NCBI RefSeq assembly: GCF_030408815.1
Contig: NZ_CP047355.1
Span: 868,001-932,000 of the forward strand
Origin: Corynebacterium freiburgense
GTDB lineage: Bacteria; Actinomycetota; Actinomycetes; Mycobacteriales; Mycobacteriaceae
Direction of reading: 5' to 3'
DNA length: 64,000 nucleotides
Under the pieces are notes generated by a model that worked only from the letters and a program-made list of their open reading frames with translations, had not been told where the DNA came from and ran no database searches. This document shows, in pieces, positions 18,940 to 27,489 of this stretch; position 1 is the first letter of the stretch, and every line of letters begins with the position of its first letter. Made by a program: the position numbers and the translations under genes.

Positions 18940-19563
18940 TTATGGAACAAAAACCAATGGTTCAATAAGGTGCCAGGCGACAAAAATCATCACTAATGCG
19001 GTGGCGCTTTCCAAGATTTGCCAAGCTCGTTTGGACTGGAATAACGGTGTGAGCGCGGCACCTGCAAATGCAAGACCAGAAAACCACGCGGCACTGGCAG
19101 CAATTGCTCCAAGGTAGTACCACCACTGACCCGGATAACCGAAAGCGCTTGCGAGGGTGGAAATAAGAACAAGATCGATATACATTTGCGCGTTCAGCAA
19201 TGTTATTCCAAGAATTTCTCGGGTAACTTTCTGCCGGGTTTTTATTTGCCCATTGCGTACTTGCGAAAACACTGCAGGGTTGCGTGCTTTTTGGATTGAT
19301 TGCCAAGCAAGGAGACAGAGATATGCGGCACCTAAAACTCGGAGTGCACTAAGTAGCCAGGGGATTTGGTGGATTAGCAAACCGATACCAGCAATGCCTG
19401 CCGCAATAAACAGGACGTCGATAAGAATGCACCAAAATGCGGCAGTTATTGCGTATTGACGCAAAATCCCTTGGCGCAAAACATAGGTTGATTGTGCCCC
19501 AATTGTTGCAATAAGAACAAAGGTGGCGGTAAAGCCAGTCATTATGGCGGGCGTATCAAACAT
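18940..19563 (-). CDS. LysE/ArgO family amino acid exporter
   Basis: The 207-residue protein has five to six hydrophobic helices and the LysE signature near the N-terminus, IATIGAQSTYVLRQGI. Later segments LGAAYLCLLAWQSI and LGITLLNAQMYIDLVLI match the family as well. LysE-type proteins export basic amino acids such as lysine and arginine. A LysG-type LysR regulator usually lies beside lysE in corynebacteria and is missing here, so the true substrate is uncertain. The neighbour downstream is a DUF4253 gene on the same strand. Confidence 0.85.
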   Translation of the reverse strand: MFDTPAIMTGFTATFVLIATIGAQSTYVLRQGILRQYAITAAFWCILIDVLFIAAGIAGIGLLIHQIPWLLSALRVLGAAYLCLLAWQSIQKARNPAVFSQVRNGQIKTRQKVTREILGITLLNAQMYIDLVLISTLASAFGYPGQWWYYLGAIAASAAWFSGLAFAGAALTPLFQSKRAWQILESATALVMIFVAWHLIEPLVFVP

Positions 19564-19664
19564 AAGTGCTTACAGTAGGTGGCTCGAAAGCGCTCATCAA
19601 TTTAAGAATGCTTGTGCTGCTCAAGCAAATGTAGGCTGGTGGCAGGTTTGATAGAGGAGGAACA

Positions 19665-20549
19665 ATGGAAACTACCCATATCCCTTCGGGGGATGTGCAA
19701 TTGTGTGTCTATACCTGGCCGGTAGATAGCCCTCGTGGGGTTGTACGAATTGCGCACGGCATGGTGGAGCATGGGCGTCGTTATAATGCCTTGGCTGAAT
19801 ATCTTAATGAACATGGATATGCGGTTGTTGCCCATGATCACCGTGGTCATGGAAATACCAAGGGGGTACCGCGCGGGTATTTCGCTGATGAGCATGGTTG
19901 GGATGCGGTCATTGCGGATATTCAGACAGTTGGTCGATATGCCGCCGAGCGCTTTCCAGAAAAGCCTCAATTCCTTGTCGGGCATTCAATGGGTAGTTTT
20001 CTTACCCGCGACTATATTTTCCGCTATGGAGATGAGCTACGCGGCGCTGCAATTATTGGCACCGGCACGTGGGCTGGGCTTGTTGGGCAAATCGGGCTAA
20101 ATCTAGCGAATCTTTTGAGCATGAAATCTCCAAAAGAACCCGGCAAACTCCTTACTAGCCTGGTGTTCGCTGGTTTTAATAAGGGGTTCGAGCAGCGTAC
20201 AGACTTCGATTGGCTATCTCGCGATCATGCTGAAGTGGATGCATATATGGCGGATCCAGATTGTGGTTTCGCCGCAACAAACCGCTTTTTTGCAGATTTC
20301 CTTGGCGCCGTTAAGCAGTGCGAACAGTATTTCGATCTTCCGGTTGTATTGCCGGTCTATATTGCGTCTGGCGAACTCGATCCTGTTGGTGGAATCAATG
20401 CCGTTAATGATGTTGCGGCAGCCTATCGACGCCGTGGGCTTGATGTGGTCACGCACGTTTACCCGGGTGCCCGCCATGAAATTTTTAATGAAACCAATAA
20501 GGAAGAGGTGTATCAGCACCTTGTGCAGTGGCTAGATAGCAGGCTGTAA
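19665..20549 (+). CDS. Alpha/beta hydrolase (monoacylglycerol lipase-like)
   Basis: This is a serine aminopeptidase S33 / lysophospholipase-type hydrolase (294 aa). It shows the early VRIAHGMVEHGRRY oxyanion segment and DHRGHGNTKG. The nucleophile elbow is GHSMGS with S108; ASGELDPVGG carries the acid and GARHEIFNE the histidine. There is no signal peptide, so it is likely cytoplasmic. GAGGA sits before the ATG (19653-19660). Ten bases downstream begins the histidine kinase gene, so the hydrolase may be in the same transcript. Substrates of this family are mostly monoacylglycerols or lysophospholipids. Confidence 0.82.
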   Translation: METTHIPSGDVQLCVYTWPVDSPRGVVRIAHGMVEHGRRYNALAEYLNEHGYAVVAHDHRGHGNTKGVPRGYFADEHGWDAVIADIQTVGRYAAERFPEKPQFLVGHSMGSFLTRDYIFRYGDELRGAAIIGTGTWAGLVGQIGLNLANLLSMKSPKEPGKLLTSLVFAGFNKGFEQRTDFDWLSRDHAEVDAYMADPDCGFAATNRFFADFLGAVKQCEQYFDLPVVLPVYIASGELDPVGGINAVNDVAAAYRRRGLDVVTHVYPGARHEIFNETNKEEVYQHLVQWLDSRL

Positions 20550-20558
20550 CGTATTCGC

Positions 20559-21677
20559 GTGCGCACAATGAACACGTTAAAAAAGGAAACCCCGACGTTT
20601 TATTTAGCTGTACTGATTGCAATATCCATTGCATACCTTTTAGTATGGCCGTTTTTCGTGCCGGATCAGTTTGATTTAGCGCTTTACCGATTTGGTGCTG
20701 GGTTGACTTTAATTGTGTTCATTGTGATCCTTGTGCACTATTGGCGGAAGACCAAACAACGGTTTCTAGCGCTTCCCATTGCCGTACTAGGCTGCGTACT
20801 TTCTATTGTTCTTGACGATCCAATCGCGGCGGTGCTGGTAGCTGGGAGTTTCGGTGTGCTTGTACTCAGTTATGGGTTTCGCGCAGCGTTTTATTGCTAT
20901 GTCGCATATTTTATTTCGATTGTGTTTTTATACATCGCCTTGGAGAATCCACTATGGAATACAATTATTAACTCTATACGTATTTTGCTCTTTCAATCTA
21001 TGTGTTTCCTTCTTGTATATGTGGTTATTTCACTAGAAAAAGAGCGCCAAAAGACAGCGGAACTTGCCGTAAGTGAAGAGCGCACTGCGGCTGCCCGCAA
21101 ACTCCATGATGGTCTTGGCCAGCAGCTGGTAGCAATGTCAATGTCCCTGGATGTTGCAAAAAATATTAATGCTATTGATAGTGCGGCAGCCTGGGATGAA
21201 GTGGAACAAGCGCGAACGCTGGCTTCAACAGCGCTTACTGATTTGCGGCGTTGGGTGCGTGCCCTCGATCCACCGGAACTCAAAACTCCCAAAACGGTAG
21301 AGCAATTCCGCGATACTTTACAAGCATTGGCGCGCGCATTTCGCGGGACTGGATTGGATTTTCATATTGAAACTCCGGATAATAACGCACAATTTTCCCA
21401 AGAAATTGGTGAGCTTATACATATTACGGCTCGGGAGGGGCTTTCCAATGCGCTGCGCCACGGCGATCCCGAGCAAATACATTTTCAGCTTGAGTATTCG
21501 CCAACACATTTGGAGTTTAGTGTGGTTGATTTTTCGGAAACACCAGTGGAGCATGCGACGGTAAGTGATGGCTACGGCATCCGATCACTGCGCACGCGTG
21601 CGGAAAAACTCGGTGGAGTTGTGGTTGCGGAACCATATGCGAAAGGTTTCCGGTTGCAGATTCGATTGCCGTTGTAA
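20559..21677 (+). CDS. NarL-type sensor histidine kinase
   Basis: The N-terminal half (about 10-165) has five or six membrane helices and little extracellular sequence, so the sensor is probably within the membrane. It is followed by the HisKA_3 dimerisation helix AARKLHDGLGQQL with the phosphoacceptor H183, then an ATPase domain with the N box REGLSNALRHG and the G box DGYGIRSLRTRAEKLGG. The length is 372 aa from GTG 20559; an ATG three codons on is equally possible since no clear ribosome binding site separates them. The cognate regulator follows 67 bases later. Sensors with only a membrane domain often respond to envelope stress, which fits the CPBP protease after the regulator, but this is inference. 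Confidence 0.87.
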   Translation: MRTMNTLKKETPTFYLAVLIAISIAYLLVWPFFVPDQFDLALYRFGAGLTLIVFIVILVHYWRKTKQRFLALPIAVLGCVLSIVLDDPIAAVLVAGSFGVLVLSYGFRAAFYCYVAYFISIVFLYIALENPLWNTIINSIRILLFQSMCFLLVYVVISLEKERQKTAELAVSEERTAAARKLHDGLGQQLVAMSMSLDVAKNINAIDSAAAWDEVEQARTLASTALTDLRRWVRALDPPELKTPKTVEQFRDTLQALARAFRGTGLDFHIETPDNNAQFSQEIGELIHITAREGLSNALRHGDPEQIHFQLEYSPTHLEFSVVDFSETPVEHATVSDGYGIRSLRTRAEKLGGVVVAEPYAKGFRLQIRLPL

Positions 21678-21744
21678 TAGACAAAGCACTTGGCAATATG
21701 CTGGCTACACTTGGGGAAGCACCAGTTTTTGAAAGTAGGGTGAA

Positions 21745-22389
21745 ATGCGGCCAATTCGCACAATGATTGTGGACGATCAACAATTACTGCGCCGCGGTCT
21801 ATCGCTTCTTCTTGCGTATTCACCTTCGATCGAGGTGTGCGCCGTGTGCGGTTCTGGGGATGAGGCTTTAACAGTGCTGGATTCACAACCGATCGATATT
21901 GTGCTTACTGACGCCGTTATGCCAGGGATGGACGGCCCGCAACTTGTGGCGGAAATTCGGCGTCATTGGCCTTCGATCCCAGTGGCAATTCTTACTACTT
22001 TTGACGAGCCGGATATTGTGCGTCGGGCATTTGCTGCAGGTGCTGCTGGGTTTCTATTGAAAGATGTCTCGCCCGAGAAATTAACGCAGATCATTGAAAC
22101 CATATACGGTGGATCAACCTTTATAGATCCCCGCATTGCAGACCTTCTATCGGTGCCTGGCCCATATGAATGTTTGACGCCTTCGGAGCGCTCCGTTGCA
22201 GTCCTTGTGGGGAGGGGATTATCTAATAAAGAAATTGCGTCCACACTATTTCTCGCTGAGGGCACAATAAAAAACCATGTATCCACACTCTTACGGAAAA
22301 CCGGAATGCCGGATCGAACAAGGTTGGCATTGCACTTTAGCGAGCGCTCCCATATTGGGCATAGCGGGAATGATAATACTCACAGATAA
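21745..22389 (+). CDS. LuxR/NarL family response regulator
   Basis: The receiver domain (about 1-118) shows the acidic pair DD in MIVDDQQ, the phosphoacceptor D56 in VLTDAVMPGMDG, and the conserved T/K pair in LTTFDE and LLKDVSPE. A linker leads to the C-terminal LuxR helix-turn-helix LTPSERSVAVLVGRGLSNKEIA. The length is 214 aa. It partners the histidine kinase just upstream. Targets are unknown; the CPBP protease downstream and the lipase-like hydrolase upstream are the nearest candidates. Confidence 0.9.
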   Translation: MRPIRTMIVDDQQLLRRGLSLLLAYSPSIEVCAVCGSGDEALTVLDSQPIDIVLTDAVMPGMDGPQLVAEIRRHWPSIPVAILTTFDEPDIVRRAFAAGAAGFLLKDVSPEKLTQIIETIYGGSTFIDPRIADLLSVPGPYECLTPSERSVAVLVGRGLSNKEIASTLFLAEGTIKNHVSTLLRKTGMPDRTRLALHFSERSHIGHSGNDNTHR

Positions 22390-22441
22390 CTCGTGACTAT
22401 GGGCACTAGTATTCCCTTTGAGCTGGTTCAACAATGGCACT

Positions 22442-23320
22442 ATGAAAACTCAAAATATAACACCATTGGGGATTTTCCTTCGCTTGCTCGCCGCAATCTG
22501 TCTTACAGTGCTTGCGGTATTTGCTCCGGCGATTTTTTCGGTTATCGGTTCATTGCGGCCGCTATTTCAGGGTGAACTCTTTGGTGGTGGTAATGCTGGA
22601 ATGTTGGCCGCCGCTATTGCAGCAATTGCAATTTATGCAATATCTTCATGTGTTGCCTATTTTGGTGCAAGGTTTCTAATTACCCGTTGGGATCGGTTGC
22701 CAGTTGCTTCACTGGGAATGCGTATTGAAAAACGCGGATTGATCTGGTGTGCGGCGATGGTAGTAATCGCATTTATTATTCAAGTGATTGTTTCCTGGGT
22801 AGTTGTAGCAGTGGGTGTGCAAGATAATGAGGTTGCAGTGCGCGGGGATACTTGGTGGTTATCAATACTGCTTACCTTTGGGCTGGGGGTGTTTTACCAG
22901 GGGATTCCAGAAGAAATTGTGTGGCGTGGCTGGTTGATTTCTTCATTGCGGAATCCGTGGCATGGATTGTTTTGGAGCACTTTGATTTTTACGGTGCTGC
23001 ATCTGTTCTCCAATGGAGGGCAAGAAAACCTAGTTGAACGTTTTATCTATCTTGCGATTCCGCTTGGTTTTGCTTTTACAGCAGGTGTAACTCGCTTGAT
23101 TACAAATTCCACCTGGCCTGCTATCGGCGTGCACGCAGGTTTCCATTTATCTGGGCTTATTGGTTTATATATGCCAATTTTAGAAAGCCCAGTGCATTGG
23201 TTACTCTGCGGCACGGCGTGGGTTATGGTCGGCCTGGTGATTGCGTGGCGTTGGAAACTTTTTACGGTTAATCCGCAACAAGCGGTTCTAGCTCAAACTC
23301 AGGGTGTTCCTTCTCAATAA
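22442..23320 (+). CDS. CPBP family intramembrane metalloprotease
   Basis: CPBP (CAAX protease and bacteriocin-processing) proteins are intramembrane glutamate/histidine proteases. The motif order is present: EEIVWRGWLI (two glutamates and the arginine), FTVLHLFSNG (histidine), and GVHAGFH. Six to eight hydrophobic segments are seen in 292 aa. The start is set at ATG 22442 in place of the TTG 8 codons earlier; no strong ribosome binding site is near either. The last 53 bases overlap the 3' end of prfC on the opposite strand. It follows a two-component system by about 50 bases and may be under its control. Confidence 0.78.
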   Translation: MKTQNITPLGIFLRLLAAICLTVLAVFAPAIFSVIGSLRPLFQGELFGGGNAGMLAAAIAAIAIYAISSCVAYFGARFLITRWDRLPVASLGMRIEKRGLIWCAAMVVIAFIIQVIVSWVVVAVGVQDNEVAVRGDTWWLSILLTFGLGVFYQGIPEEIVWRGWLISSLRNPWHGLFWSTLIFTVLHLFSNGGQENLVERFIYLAIPLGFAFTAGVTRLITNSTWPAIGVHAGFHLSGLIGLYMPILESPVHWLLCGTAWVMVGLVIAWRWKLFTVNPQQAVLAQTQGVPSQ

Positions 23321-24902
23321 ATTGCAGACGCCACTTATCGCCAAAAAGTGCGATTAGTTCGCCGTCGGTGCGGGTAAAAATTTCCACACCGCGTTGCCTT
23401 GCAAGCTCCGGCGCGGTAGCGGCAGTGGTGCGACGTGCTACCGAATATGGCACCGGTTCGGCAATAGTTTCTACATTGTATTCATTTTCCATTCGGGCTT
23501 GCATTACTTCGAATTGCATAGGACCCACCGCAGCCATAACTGGTGCGGCATCACCGCGGGCGTCGTTACGCAAAATCTGGACAACGCCCTCAGCGGCCAG
23601 CTGATCCAGTGCTTTTCGAAACTGCTTATACTTGCCCAAACTCTTTGCTCGTAGGGTGCGGAAATGCTCCGGTGCGAATTGCGGCATGGGTGGGAATTGC
23701 ACCTTTTTGCCTGCATAAATGGTGTCTCCAGGTGCGAGCGAACCAGCGTTCACAAGGCCAACAATATCGCCAGGGAATGCCGATTCGACAGTCGAACGTG
23801 TGCGCCCAAATACGGTGAGTGCGTACTTTGTGGAAAAGCTCCGCCCGGACTGCGCATGGGTTACCTGCATGCCGCGGTCGAACTCGCCGCTGACCACGCG
23901 CATAAACGCTAAAGAGTCGCGGTGATTCTTATCCATACCCGCCTGCACCTTAAAAACCACACCCGAAAATTCGTCTTCCGGTGTGCGAACCTCATCAATT
24001 GCGCTTGTCGACGCCGCGACCACCTCAGCATCGCTGGTACGTGCCGCAGGTGATGGTGCGAGTTCGCAAAGAGTATCTAAAATCTGGTGGACGCCGAAAT
24101 TCAACATTGCAGACGCAAAAATCAATGGGGAAGTAGTGCACTCCAAAAATAATTCTTGATCATGGATTGCACCATCGGCAGCCAAAAGTTCGGCTTCCTC
24201 AAGAGCGGTTTCCCATGCACCATCCTCTTTTTCTAATGCTTCTTCTGGGGAATAATGCTCCTCCGGTGCAATCGTTGATCCACCAGCTGTTCGAATAAAG
24301 TGAATATATTCTGCGGCTTCGCCATCGGCATTAAGGCGCGCTAAGCCACGGAAATCACCGGCCTCCCCAACAGGCCAGAAAAGTGGCGTTGGCTGCAATC
24401 CGATCTCGGCGACAATTTCATCCACAAGTTCCAGTGGGGCCTTGCCGGGGCGATCCCACTTATTTACCACAGTAATAATGGGCAAACCACGAGCTTTACA
24501 CACACGGAAAAGCTTTAATGTTTGCGGCTCTAAGCCTTTCGCGCCGTCGATAAGCATAACGGCAGCATCAACCGCAGTAAGCACACGATACGTATCCTCG
24601 GAGAAGTCGGCGTGACCTGGCGTATCCACAAGGTTGATCATAAATGGTTCGCCCTGGTGCCCCTCCGGGGCATACTCGAACTGCAGAGCGGACGAAGCGA
24701 TAGAAATACCGCGGTCCTTCTCCATTTCCATCCAGTCCGAAACCGTTGCCTTCCGCCCAGCCTTGCCATGCACAGCACCAGCCTCAGCAATCACATGAGC
24801 ATGCAATGCCAGTGCCTCCGTCAATGTGGACTTACCAGCATCCGGGTGCGCAATCACAGCAAATGTACGACGACGACCAGCCTCAGCAGCAACAGTGGAC
24901 AT
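23268..24902 (-). CDS. prfC: Peptide chain release factor 3 (RF3)
   Basis: RF3 is the translational GTPase that removes RF1/RF2 from the ribosome after termination. The GTPase motifs are clear: G1 AHPDAGKSTL, G2 region DRGISIASS, G3 DTPGHADFSEDTY, G4 NKWDRP. Then come the domain II PEDEFSGVVFKVQAGMD and domain III LARQRGVEIFTRTDGE segments. The length is 544 aa, as usual. An insertion around 215-245 is acidic (TIAPEEHYSPEEALEKEDGAW). Its 3' end overlaps the CPBP gene convergently by 53 bases. Confidence 0.95.
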   Translation of the reverse strand: MSTVAAEAGRRRTFAVIAHPDAGKSTLTEALALHAHVIAEAGAVHGKAGRKATVSDWMEMEKDRGISIASSALQFEYAPEGHQGEPFMINLVDTPGHADFSEDTYRVLTAVDAAVMLIDGAKGLEPQTLKLFRVCKARGLPIITVVNKWDRPGKAPLELVDEIVAEIGLQPTPLFWPVGEAGDFRGLARLNADGEAAEYIHFIRTAGGSTIAPEEHYSPEEALEKEDGAWETALEEAELLAADGAIHDQELFLECTTSPLIFASAMLNFGVHQILDTLCELAPSPAARTSDAEVVAASTSAIDEVRTPEDEFSGVVFKVQAGMDKNHRDSLAFMRVVSGEFDRGMQVTHAQSGRSFSTKYALTVFGRTRSTVESAFPGDIVGLVNAGSLAPGDTIYAGKKVQFPPMPQFAPEHFRTLRAKSLGKYKQFRKALDQLAAEGVVQILRNDARGDAAPVMAAVGPMQFEVMQARMENEYNVETIAEPVPYSVARRTTAATAPELARQRGVEIFTRTDGELIALFGDKWRLQFIEKEHPEFELEPLVAD

Positions 24903-25254
24903 GAACTTCCTTCCCGTGAATAACCCCTATAACAATAGGCCACCAACAAGGCGAGAGCTAACGCAAAACAAACCACACTGAAAAGTCGCCGATATGCGAG
25001 GACAGGTAGCCAAGTTAGATCGCATGGTTGAGTTTGCGAGTAAGTGCCTTTTACTGCTTGATATTGCTTGCTGATATTGCCTGCGCAAAAACCCCAGGTG
25101 GTCCGGAACTGGCTGCAACTTTTTCCAAACCCAGCCAATTAGCTACATTGCTACATTTTTTACCTGGGGTTTTAGGGTAGCAAAGTAGCTAACTGGCTAT
25201 GTTAGGTGAACAAATATAGCCACTTCCGGACGACCAGCGCACTAAGCTTTCGAG
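24903..25254. other. Intergenic region with overlapping inverted repeats
   Basis: This stretch separates the prfC start from the truncated rhs gene. It holds two inverted repeats whose arms interlock: AAAACCCCAGGT (25087-25098) with ACCTGGGGTTTT (25162-25173), and a pair of 22-base arms (25133-25154 and 25177-25198, 20 of 22 complementary). A promoter for prfC must lie on the minus strand here. No RNA gene or open frame is convincing. Confidence 0.7.
25133..25198. repeat. Large hairpin upstream of the rhs fragment
   Basis: AGCCAATTAGCTACATTGCTAC (arm of 22) and GTAGCAAAGTAGCTAACTGGCT are complementary except at two positions, around a 22-base loop. Its loop contains the right arm of a second, overlapping 12 bp inverted repeat, so the two cannot pair together in a simple way. 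Confidence 0.75.
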
Positions 25255-26898
25255 GTGGTTCGGGATATTGCTGTGGATCAGCGAGGTCGTCGGGTTCGGG
25301 ATCTTGTTCGAAAAATTCCGTCCGATAGTGGTTCCAGCATTAATGAACTTCCAGTTATTGCGGGTAGAACTTGGGGTTGGCGTGGTGATAGTGCAGTCGA
25401 AGAAATTGTCGATCATCTTCGCGGTAAGGCAACAATTGACCTCGATGCTGTTGGTCGTATTACCAGGTTGCATCGCGCACCGCAGGTTGTGGGGTCTGCT
25501 GATTCGCTAGAGGAGTTTCGGTATTCTGCTGCGGGTGCAGTTGAGTCGATGGGGTCGTTTGGCGTTGGGGATTTTCGGGGTGGTGGTCGGCTTGCTTCGC
25601 GGATGGAATATCAGGGTACGTGTGTTCGCAAGGCGGGGCGGCGGTATTACACCTATGATGCGTTGGGGCGTGTGACCAAGATTGTGGTTAAGCGTGTCTC
25701 GTTGCCGCCATTGGTACAGCAGTTCCGGTATTTGGGCTCGTCTGGGTTGGTATCGGAGTTTTCGTCCTCGGATGCCAAAAACGTGTATTGGCGGTATACA
25801 TATGATCCGCGGGGGCGTCGTATTGCGAAGACGTGTGTGGATGTTGCTAGTGGTGTTGTGGTGTCCTCGCAGTTTTTCGCCTATATTGGCGATGCTTTGG
25901 TAGGGGAGGTCACTACTGCCGGTGGTGCTGAGGATGGGGTGGTTGCGCGGTTTTGGGTGCATGATCCTGTTTCCGGTGAGGTGGTCGGGCAGCTAGATCG
26001 CAAGGCGCACGCCGGGGATGGGGTGCGGGGGTGGTCACAAACACAGGTGGATGCGGTATTTTATGCGTTGGTTGCTGATCTTGCAGGTGCGCCCCAAGAG
26101 CTTATCGACGTCGTGTCAGGTGAGGTTGCGGGTCAGGTTCGGCAGTCGGTGTTTGGGGTGCGTGATTGGGATGGGGTTGCTTCTCCGCTGTTGTTTGCTG
26201 GGCAATATGTGGATTCGGAATCTGGATGGGTGTATAACCGGTTTCGGTTTTATGACCCGTACGCCGGTGTTTATACCTCTCAAGACCCTTTAGGGGTTGT
26301 TCCCAGCCCGGGTGGGGCGCAGCAGTATGTGCCTAATCCTTTGACGTGGACTGACTATTTCGGGCTACAGCGGTGCAAAGAGGAGCTTTATAATGCCATT
26401 CTTCAAGCAGAAAAAGAATTCAAGGAACTCGTCGAAAAATATGGGGGATCAAATTATTACAACATTGCTACCATGGTGACATTAGATGGAGAGATTTTTC
26501 ATGCTTCAGGAGCTGCAGACAAACTAACGGACGTGCCGAAAGATATTACAGGGACGATTATTCGGTCTGAAGATGTGCCATGGCTGGTGGATAAGGTTCG
26601 AGATGCGGAGGATTTAAAAGGCCTTTCGTCTTACGTGAGGGAGCGTATAATGCGGCGGCCATTCCACGCGGAGCAAAAGCTGCTTCGGTATGCCTCGAAC
26701 GAGGGGAAGCAGTCGGTAGCATTGCTTCCTGAACTCCGAGCATGTCCAAATGATAGAGACAGTACACATGGTATCTACAAGAGTATTGGTAGGTATTTGA
26801 CCTGTATAGATGCATTGAAAGAAGAGTTGATGGATCCCGTCAATCACGCGAAAAAAGTATTTCGTTGGCGGTTTTTTGTTCCTCGTGATTGGCATTAG
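25255..26898 (+). CDS. RHS protein C-terminal fragment with deaminase-like toxin tip
   Basis: RHS proteins are very large polymorphic toxins that deliver a variable C-terminal toxin to rival cells. Only the end of one is present (547 aa): YD-repeat pieces such as YTYDALGRVTK and YTYDPRGRRIAK, then the core end YNRFRFYDPYAGVYTSQDPLG and the hallmark VPNPLTWTDYFGLQ (ending at about residue 372). A TAA four codons before the GTG start means the N-terminal shell and secretion part are absent, and no ribosome binding site is seen. The tip (about 373-547) has the motif HAEQK (H471-E473) on a presumed helix, a strand, then ACPN with C497, and GRYLTC with C517. This resembles deaminase-fold toxins (HAE plus cysteines), but the usual PCxxC is not there. 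The next gene is a candidate immunity protein. The piece may be a silent cassette that could recombine into a full rhs gene elsewhere. Confidence 0.75.
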   Translation: MVRDIAVDQRGRRVRDLVRKIPSDSGSSINELPVIAGRTWGWRGDSAVEEIVDHLRGKATIDLDAVGRITRLHRAPQVVGSADSLEEFRYSAAGAVESMGSFGVGDFRGGGRLASRMEYQGTCVRKAGRRYYTYDALGRVTKIVVKRVSLPPLVQQFRYLGSSGLVSEFSSSDAKNVYWRYTYDPRGRRIAKTCVDVASGVVVSSQFFAYIGDALVGEVTTAGGAEDGVVARFWVHDPVSGEVVGQLDRKAHAGDGVRGWSQTQVDAVFYALVADLAGAPQELIDVVSGEVAGQVRQSVFGVRDWDGVASPLLFAGQYVDSESGWVYNRFRFYDPYAGVYTSQDPLGVVPSPGGAQQYVPNPLTWTDYFGLQRCKEELYNAILQAEKEFKELVEKYGGSNYYNIATMVTLDGEIFHASGAADKLTDVPKDITGTIIRSEDVPWLVDKVRDAEDLKGLSSYVRERIMRRPFHAEQKLLRYASNEGKQSVALLPELRACPNDRDSTHGIYKSIGRYLTCIDALKEELMDPVNHAKKVFRWRFFVPRDWH

Positions 26899-26921
26899 TG
26901 GTTGGAAGGTGTGTGGCTATT

Positions 26922-27476
26922 GTGATGGTGGATTTGCCGCTGGATGAGTTTCGTCGGTGTTTTCATCGCCTGTGTGCGATGGTGAATGCTGATGATGCGT
27001 TGGGGATGTATTTGATGCTGTGTGGTCAGGGGGAAGAGTTTTTTGCAATGGTTGATGCGTCACCGTGGTTGAAGGATGTGTGGGTATTAGATGAGAAGCC
27101 TGATTGGTTTCTGGAGCACCTGTGGTCGGTGGGTTTTCCTAAGAGCAAGTCTGGTGTATGCGAGGTGGTGAAGCCGGTGGGGGAGGAGTTTTTGATCGAG
27201 GACATTTTCAGGACTAGCAGGTTTGGTGATTTTGCTTTGGTGGTGACCGATGAGCCTGATTTTGCTAATGCGGTTCGACCAGTGTATTCGGATTATTTGG
27301 AGCATAGAATCGAAATTAATGAGATTTATGAGCGGTATTTGCGTGGTGCGCGGAGTTGTGTGTATGCGCCTGGGAATATTGATGAAGATAATATATATCA
27401 CAATGAGTTTGGAGTGTTTGATACGAATTCGGAGGAGTTTGTAGATATATTTCCGCGGTCTGCTCGTTTCGAGTAG
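26922..27476 (+). CDS. Putative immunity protein 1 for RHS toxin tip
   Basis: This acidic, soluble protein (184 aa from the GTG at 26922) starts 24 bases after the toxin-tip stop, the standard place for an immunity gene. It is clearly related to the two genes at 28393 and 29044: all share DLP(L/R)DEF, FHRLCAMVNADDAL, the VVKPVGE(E/V)FLIE stretch, and RG(A/T/G)RS with the YAPGNID-type ending. I do not recognise the family. GGAAGG lies at 26904-26909, and the exact start among several GTG/ATG codons (26913-26928) is uncertain. An immunity role is inferred from position, acidity and co-expansion with the tip cassettes. Confidence 0.65.
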   Translation: MMVDLPLDEFRRCFHRLCAMVNADDALGMYLMLCGQGEEFFAMVDASPWLKDVWVLDEKPDWFLEHLWSVGFPKSKSGVCEVVKPVGEEFLIEDIFRTSRFGDFALVVTDEPDFANAVRPVYSDYLEHRIEINEIYERYLRGARSCVYAPGNIDEDNIYHNEFGVFDTNSEEFVDIFPRSARFE

Positions 27477-27489
27477 TTGGCTTCACCAT

